DNA of 64,000 nucleotides from Pseudomonadota bacterium (GTDB lineage Bacteria; Pseudomonadota; Alphaproteobacteria; Dongiales; Dongiaceae): NCBI GenBank assembly GCA_021792365.1, contig JAJYUT010000003.1, positions 372,001 to 436,000 of the forward strand, read 5' to 3'. Shown piece by piece: positions 63,355 to 64,000 of this stretch (position 1 is its first letter; each line of letters starts with the position of its first letter). The notes under the pieces were generated by a model. It saw only the letters and a program-made list of their open reading frames with translations, ran no database searches and was not told where the DNA came from. The position numbers and the translations under genes were made by a program.

Positions 63355-64000
63355 ATGGAGATCACTCGGGAGAGCGGCGTTGCCGTCTGGCGCCAAATCC
63401 AGCAGATCCTCGAGCGCGAGATTCGCGAGCAGACGTTCCGCCCTGGCGCGCGCCTGCCGACGGAGGCGGAACTGGCGAGAAGGTTCATGGTCAATCGCCA
63501 CACCGTGCGCCAGGCGATCGCGCGGCTGGAGGATCGGGGCCTGCTGCGCACTGACCAGGGGCGCGGCACCTTCGTGCAGGAAGCGGTCATCGACTATCAG
63601 GTGTCGCGCAAGACCCGGTTCAGCGAGAACCTGTCGCGGCAGAACCGCACGTCCGACCGCGTCCTGCTGACCACGGCGGACCTGCCGGCGAGCACGGAAA
63701 TCGCGCGGGCGCTGCGCCTGCGCCGCGGCGCAATGGTGGCCTATGTCCTGTGCGCCGGCGAGACGGACGGACGGCGCATCAGTGTCTCCGCGCATTATTT
63801 CCCGAAGCCCCGTTTCGACGGCATCGGGGCGCTGATGGCGGAAACCAAGTCCTTCACCCACGCCATGCGGCGCTTCGGCGTCGAGGATTATGCGCGGCAG
63901 ACCACGCGCATCCTGGCGAAGATGCCGACCTCGGAGGAAGCGCGCCTGCTGGCGATGCCGCGCAACCGGCCGTTGATCGTCACGGAAGGCCTCAATATCG
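63355..64000 (+). CDS. phnF: PhnF-type GntR/HutC repressor of phosphonate genes (3' end off the window)
   Basis: 215 codons are visible with no stop before the edge. VAVWRQIQQILEREIREQTF, RLPTEAELARRFMVNRHTVRQAIARLEDRGLLRTDQGRGTFV (in parts) is the GntR winged helix, followed by the UTRA domain (RFSENLSRQN, RGAMVAYVLCAGETDGRRISVSAHYFP in part). Divergent from phnG, with PhnF-type operators between. It probably represses the phn operon when phosphonate is absent. Start ATG 63355. Confidence 0.92.
   Translation, partial: MEITRESGVAVWRQIQQILEREIREQTFRPGARLPTEAELARRFMVNRHTVRQAIARLEDRGLLRTDQGRGTFVQEAVIDYQVSRKTRFSENLSRQNRTSDRVLLTTADLPASTEIARALRLRRGAMVAYVLCAGETDGRRISVSAHYFPKPRFDGIGALMAETKSFTHAMRRFGVEDYARQTTRILAKMPTSEEARLLAMPRNRPLIVTEGLNI

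Overview
The window is a G+C-rich chromosomal segment of an alphaproteobacterium, most likely Hyphomicrobiales or a neighbouring order. The basis is gene content and order: a guaB–rsmB–guaA core, a C–P lyase operon of rhizobial layout with the DUF1045 gene, an HWE-type sensor kinase, many ArsR/SRPBCC and TetR/YciI modules, and heavy use of ATGA stop/start overlaps. The genus cannot be fixed from the sequence alone. I see no rRNA, tRNA or CRISPR array.

Layout. 1–1135: 3'-truncated methyltransferase with a cell-surface-polysaccharide type tail (minus). 1275–6412: two small-regulator modules, each an ArsR repressor with SRPBCC proteins; the first also carries GST, DUF924, YciI, PhnB-like VOC and GNAT genes. 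6487–8294: MarR divergent from a YeaO-like/cysteine-synthase-like pair, with a clear operator between. 8301–12852: complete branched-chain-type ABC importer (binding protein, LivG, LivF, LivH, LivM). 13284–17247: glyoxalase-like gene and a frameshifted autotransporter. 17360–18953: self-repressed TetR operon with YciI and 3-methyladenine DNA glycosylase I. 18970–23941: small conserved genes, a cupin, a DUF378 membrane protein, an orphan HWE kinase and a VOC gene with an in-frame stop. 24091–27839: periplasmic aldehyde oxidoreductase genes paoABC.

27960–29270 is a gene graveyard: fragments of a LysR regulator, a GH3 glucosidase, a cupin, the 3' end of guaA and an ornithine cyclodeaminase. The guaA 3' fragment at 28675–28740 lies in the same orientation as the 3' end of the intact guaA at 32068–32133. 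This is the layout left by an element integrated at the guaA 3' end. Between the two copies sits a visibly A+T-richer island (about 29.3–31.9 kb) with a small membrane protein, an ImmA/IrrE metallopeptidase, a beta-family protein and an sce7726-like protein with PD-(D/E)XK-like residues. This is my best candidate for an undescribed system, possibly anti-phage defence; its function is inference.

32068–40137 is core: guaA, membrane protein, GNAT, rsmB, guaB, rlmE and ppx, salted with a palindromic repeat family, one copy of which is inserted in frame inside rsmB. 40341–47297 is accessory metabolism: APH/AAA kinase-like fusion, LysR with isochorismatase-like hydrolase, amidohydrolase, DUF1275 and pirin, with a decayed xapX gene. 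47489–53259 is a respiratory operon: CtaG, a triheme cytochrome c, lipoprotein-type cytochrome oxidase subunit II with a C-terminal heme domain, a fused subunit I–III and a small membrane protein.

53322–64000 is a nearly complete phosphonate utilisation locus: Pho box, phnCDE importer, then convergent phnG-H-I-J-K-L-M-DUF1045-phnN, with the PhnF repressor divergent from phnG and running off the right edge. Phosphonate imported by PhnCDE is converted by PhnGHIJKLM to ribosyl phosphates; PhnN makes PRPP, and the 2H-phosphoesterase-like DUF1045 protein probably fills the place of the absent PhnP.
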